DNA of 64,000 nt, taken from assembly GCF_046195335.1 (NCBI RefSeq), contig NZ_CP176093.1. One strand, written 5' to 3'. Position numbers and translations under genes: made by a program. Under the pieces are notes generated by a model that did not search any database, was not told the DNA's origin, and saw only the letters and a list, made by a program, of their open reading frames with translations. Origin of the DNA: Methanospirillum lacunae. Its GTDB lineage: Archaea; Halobacteriota; Methanomicrobia; Methanomicrobiales; Methanospirillaceae. Of this stretch, positions 61,853 to 64,000 are shown piece by piece. How positions within the stretch are numbered: position 1 is the first letter of the stretch; each line of letters begins with the position of its first letter.

Positions 61853-63040
61853 TTATACTTGTATAATTGGGCACTTTATATTTTTATCTCGAAGAATCTT
61901 TCTCATTTCTATGACGTAAGAACCAGTTGGGATAATGATTACACTATAATTTGAAATCTTATCAAAAATTTTTAAGGGTAATATCTTTTTACCCATAATG
62001 GTATGTTTTTGTTTGCTCTCATCTTTATCAATGATCCCAATGATATTACATGCTTGTAATTCACTCATTCCAAGAATTAACCCCATATAACTTGAAAATC
62101 CCCATATATATGTGGGTAGTTGGTTTTGCATAAGTTCTTGAATATCCTTGGAATTAGCAGAGTAAGACATTAAAACATTTGTAACTGTATCAGAAAGGGT
62201 AAAATCGGGTATTTTCTGCTGTTTTAATCCCTTTTTTATTACAATATAAATACATTCTCCTTTCCCAAACCCACCTTTTATAAATGTAGTTCCCTTGAGG
62301 ATCAAATCAAATCCATTATTTTTTGCTAAATTCGTGAGGTGATGATAATCAAAATGGTTGATATGTTCATGAGAGAAATCAAATAATGGATAATTATTAA
62401 AGGATGGATAATTTTTAGCATTTGGGACTTCAAGATAAACGATGCCTTCTTCCCCTAAATTTTGACTAATATATTGCAATGCTAAATTTAAGTCAAAAAT
62501 ATGTTCCAATACATTTGAGGCTATAATAACATCAAATTTTGTGGAAAAAAGAGAAATCTGTTGAAAAGAACCTTGAATCGTATTAATTCCATAATTATGG
62601 TTCAAGTAATCGACAAATTGAGGAAGCAATTCTAATGCATAGAGATTAGTATATCCTTGGTTTTTTAGATTAATTAATAATCCACCTTTTCCACAACCAA
62701 TATCTAGGATTTTGGATGTGCTTGGTTTATACGATTGAATCAGTTGGGTAATTATTTCATATCGTATCAATTCTTCTGGAATGATGGATCCACTTCCAAT
62801 GCAATTCCCGGTGAAATTATATTCTTTTTGTGCATAATATCTTTCGTAATCCTCTTCTTTTGAATCGGTATCGTTAAAGAGAAAACCACAACTAACACAA
62901 GCTACTAAATTATTATTTCCATGAATTGGGCAATCATCAAACTGAATATAATTTAATGGGATTATCAATTTTACATCATTGCTTTCACAGATTGGACACT
63001 TTCTAAAGGAATTCATATTAATATCACATACCAAATTCAT
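61853..63040 (-). CDS. NDP-sugar C-methyltransferase-like protein
   Basis: 395 residues (387 from ATG 63016). The N-terminus has a zinc-type site: C-x2-C (CPICES), then a Cys-x-Ile-His segment (DDCPIHG) and C-x2-C (CVSCGF), as in the putative zinc-binding domain of sugar C-methyltransferases. The middle has AdoMet motif I 'SKILDIGCGKGGLLINLK' and 'FDVIIASNVLEHIFDLNLAL'. The C-terminal domain ('IWGFSSYMGLILGM', 'ILPLKIFDKISNYSVIIIPT') matches the third domain of the TylC3/NovU-like group. It would add a methyl branch to a 3-keto sugar nucleotide. Confidence 0.8.
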   Translation of the reverse strand: MNLVCDINMNSFRKCPICESNDVKLIIPLNYIQFDDCPIHGNNNLVACVSCGFLFNDTDSKEEDYERYYAQKEYNFTGNCIGSGSIIPEELIRYEIITQLIQSYKPSTSKILDIGCGKGGLLINLKNQGYTNLYALELLPQFVDYLNHNYGINTIQGSFQQISLFSTKFDVIIASNVLEHIFDLNLALQYISQNLGEEGIVYLEVPNAKNYPSFNNYPLFDFSHEHINHFDYHHLTNLAKNNGFDLILKGTTFIKGGFGKGECIYIVIKKGLKQQKIPDFTLSDTVTNVLMSYSANSKDIQELMQNQLPTYIWGFSSYMGLILGMSELQACNIIGIIDKDESKQKHTIMGKKILPLKIFDKISNYSVIIIPTGSYVIEMRKILRDKNIKCPIIQV

Positions 63041-63140
63041 TCACTATTTATTTTGGGACTTGTACCTGCTATTAATATATTTCCATCGGAAGGTAGTTTC
63101 TTCTCTAATGAAGAATTTGGAGGTAATTAATAGAATTTTG

Positions 63141-64000
63141 TTACTCATTGTGATCTATTAAAGGTTCATCAAAAACGGTTTGATAATATCTGTGATATCC
63201 TCTCTCCATACATTTTTTACATTTTATACTTTTTCTCCGAATAGATTCTATCTCTGATGCTGAAATCTTCATAAAATTTTCAGCAACAATTCCTTCTGAA
63301 TAACAATTACAAAAAGCTACACTTAAATCAGAGGATATTCTCATTATTGAATAATATTCACATGGAAATGATTTGGATTCTAGTGCCAGTTCATGCGTTT
63401 TTTCGACACTATTCACTATCATCTGTTGTGCTGTTTTTATTTCATTGGGAACTTCTTTTCCTCGTAATATGTTATCTACCATCTCCAATGATAATATATT
63501 TGCATGAATTGGTCTGCATACAAAATTTAATTTCTCACACAAAATTCGAAACTTATAATAGTCCTGTATTCTATTCTTGTATAATAAGAAAAAAATTTCA
63601 ATTGTTGTAGATAATTGATGTTTATCTTTAAGTTCTTTAAGTTTTAACAAATTTGAGTATAATGTTGTCCATTTTCCCCCTTGGTGTGTAATCTCATAAT
63701 TATCTCCCCACCCTGAAACTGAGATCCGAATCCATGTAGGCTCCGCAAGAATAGTTTTTGTAATATCCCCTGATATTGCTAAATTTGTAGAAATACCACA
63801 TCCAATATTATTTTCATTACAAATGCGGATAAATTTATCAATATCTGGGTTTAAGAGTGGTTCACCTAAACCAAATAAATCGATTGTTCCAACAAAGGGA
63901 TCCTCTGCTAATATCTTTTTTAACAGTTGTCCAAATGTTTTTACAGACATATTACATGGTTTACGCAAACTCTTTGTAATCCCAAACGAGCAAGAAATAC
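63141..64000 (-). CDS. Radical SAM/SPASM protein, 5' end outside window
   Basis: The frame runs off the right edge; a TTG at 63968 is not the start, since coding continues upstream with ISCSFGITKSLRK before PCNMS. That upstream Cys is probably the last of the CxxxCxxC cluster motif. 'TIDLFGLGEPLLNPDIDKFI' (the GGEP-like motif), 'GCGISTNLAI' and 'WIRISVSGWGD' are radical SAM core blocks. The C-terminal Cys set (FPCEYY, FCNCYS, CKKC) is a SPASM-type auxiliary cluster region. In sugar loci such enzymes modify sugars or peptides; the substrate is unknown. Confidence 0.82.
   Translation of the reverse strand, partial: ISCSFGITKSLRKPCNMSVKTFGQLLKKILAEDPFVGTIDLFGLGEPLLNPDIDKFIRICNENNIGCGISTNLAISGDITKTILAEPTWIRISVSGWGDNYEITHQGGKWTTLYSNLLKLKELKDKHQLSTTIEIFFLLYKNRIQDYYKFRILCEKLNFVCRPIHANILSLEMVDNILRGKEVPNEIKTAQQMIVNSVEKTHELALESKSFPCEYYSIMRISSDLSVAFCNCYSEGIVAENFMKISASEIESIRRKSIKCKKCMERGYHRYYQTVFDEPLIDHNE

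Noticed and set aside
1..64000. CRISPR arrays, rRNA genes, prophage or restriction-modification system
   Set aside because: No regularly spaced repeats, rRNA segments, phage structural genes or endonuclease partner were seen on reading.

Overview
The window looks like a chromosome segment of a hydrogenotrophic methanogen of the Methanomicrobiales, probably close to Methanospirillum; the genus is an inference. The archaeal markers are an Sm-like protein, ribosomal protein L37e, archaeal SepF, an MCT-1-like PUA protein, AglB/STT3, TATA boxes of the TTTAAATA type and a tRNA gene without an encoded CCA. Subunits A and B of thiol:fumarate reductase, which oxidises coenzymes M and B, point to a methanogen.

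Layout. (1) 0-5 kb is a redox-stress block. A minus-strand operon carries a rubredoxin-like protein, a 41-residue desulforedoxin, a carboxymuconolactone-decarboxylase-like protein, peroxiredoxin and two iron-sulfur flavoproteins. A third flavoprotein is divergent from it, and RadC and rubrerythrin follow. (2) 5-9.5 kb encodes secreted proteins: a free Cache domain, a seven-repeat beta-propeller with a dockerin-like tail, a translationally coupled cohesin-like protein, and a small surface protein with a C-terminal anchor. (3) 9.5-24 kb is housekeeping: a glutaredoxin-thioredoxin reductase fusion, an orphan DNA methyltransferase, tfrBA, aspartate kinase, purM, ZPR1-like, sepF, PUA, LSm, L37e, purF, serA, tRNA-Val(GAC) and a lipoprotein binding protein. 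(4) 24-29.4 kb starts the glycosylation region with manC, aglB and a polyprenyl-phosphate-type glycosyltransferase. (5) 29.4-32.1 kb holds a short inverted-repeat element abutted by a group II intron with its reverse transcriptase. (6) 32.3-64 kb is a more AT-rich polysaccharide/N-glycan island. It holds GT4 and GT2 glycosyltransferases, a ruined gmd gene, fcl, a ugd-galU-uxs operon that would make UDP-xylose, membrane GT-C-like proteins, several methyltransferases, an amino-sugar aminotransferase and a radical SAM protein cut by the window end.

How the genes may work together: manC, galU, ugd, uxs, fcl and the perosamine-synthase-like aminotransferase supply activated sugars. The GT2 and GT4 enzymes build glycans on a lipid carrier, a small EmrE-like protein may flip lipid-linked sugar, and AglB transfers glycan to sequon-rich surface proteins such as those at 5-9 kb. 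All functions are read from sequence motifs and remembered families; no database search was run.
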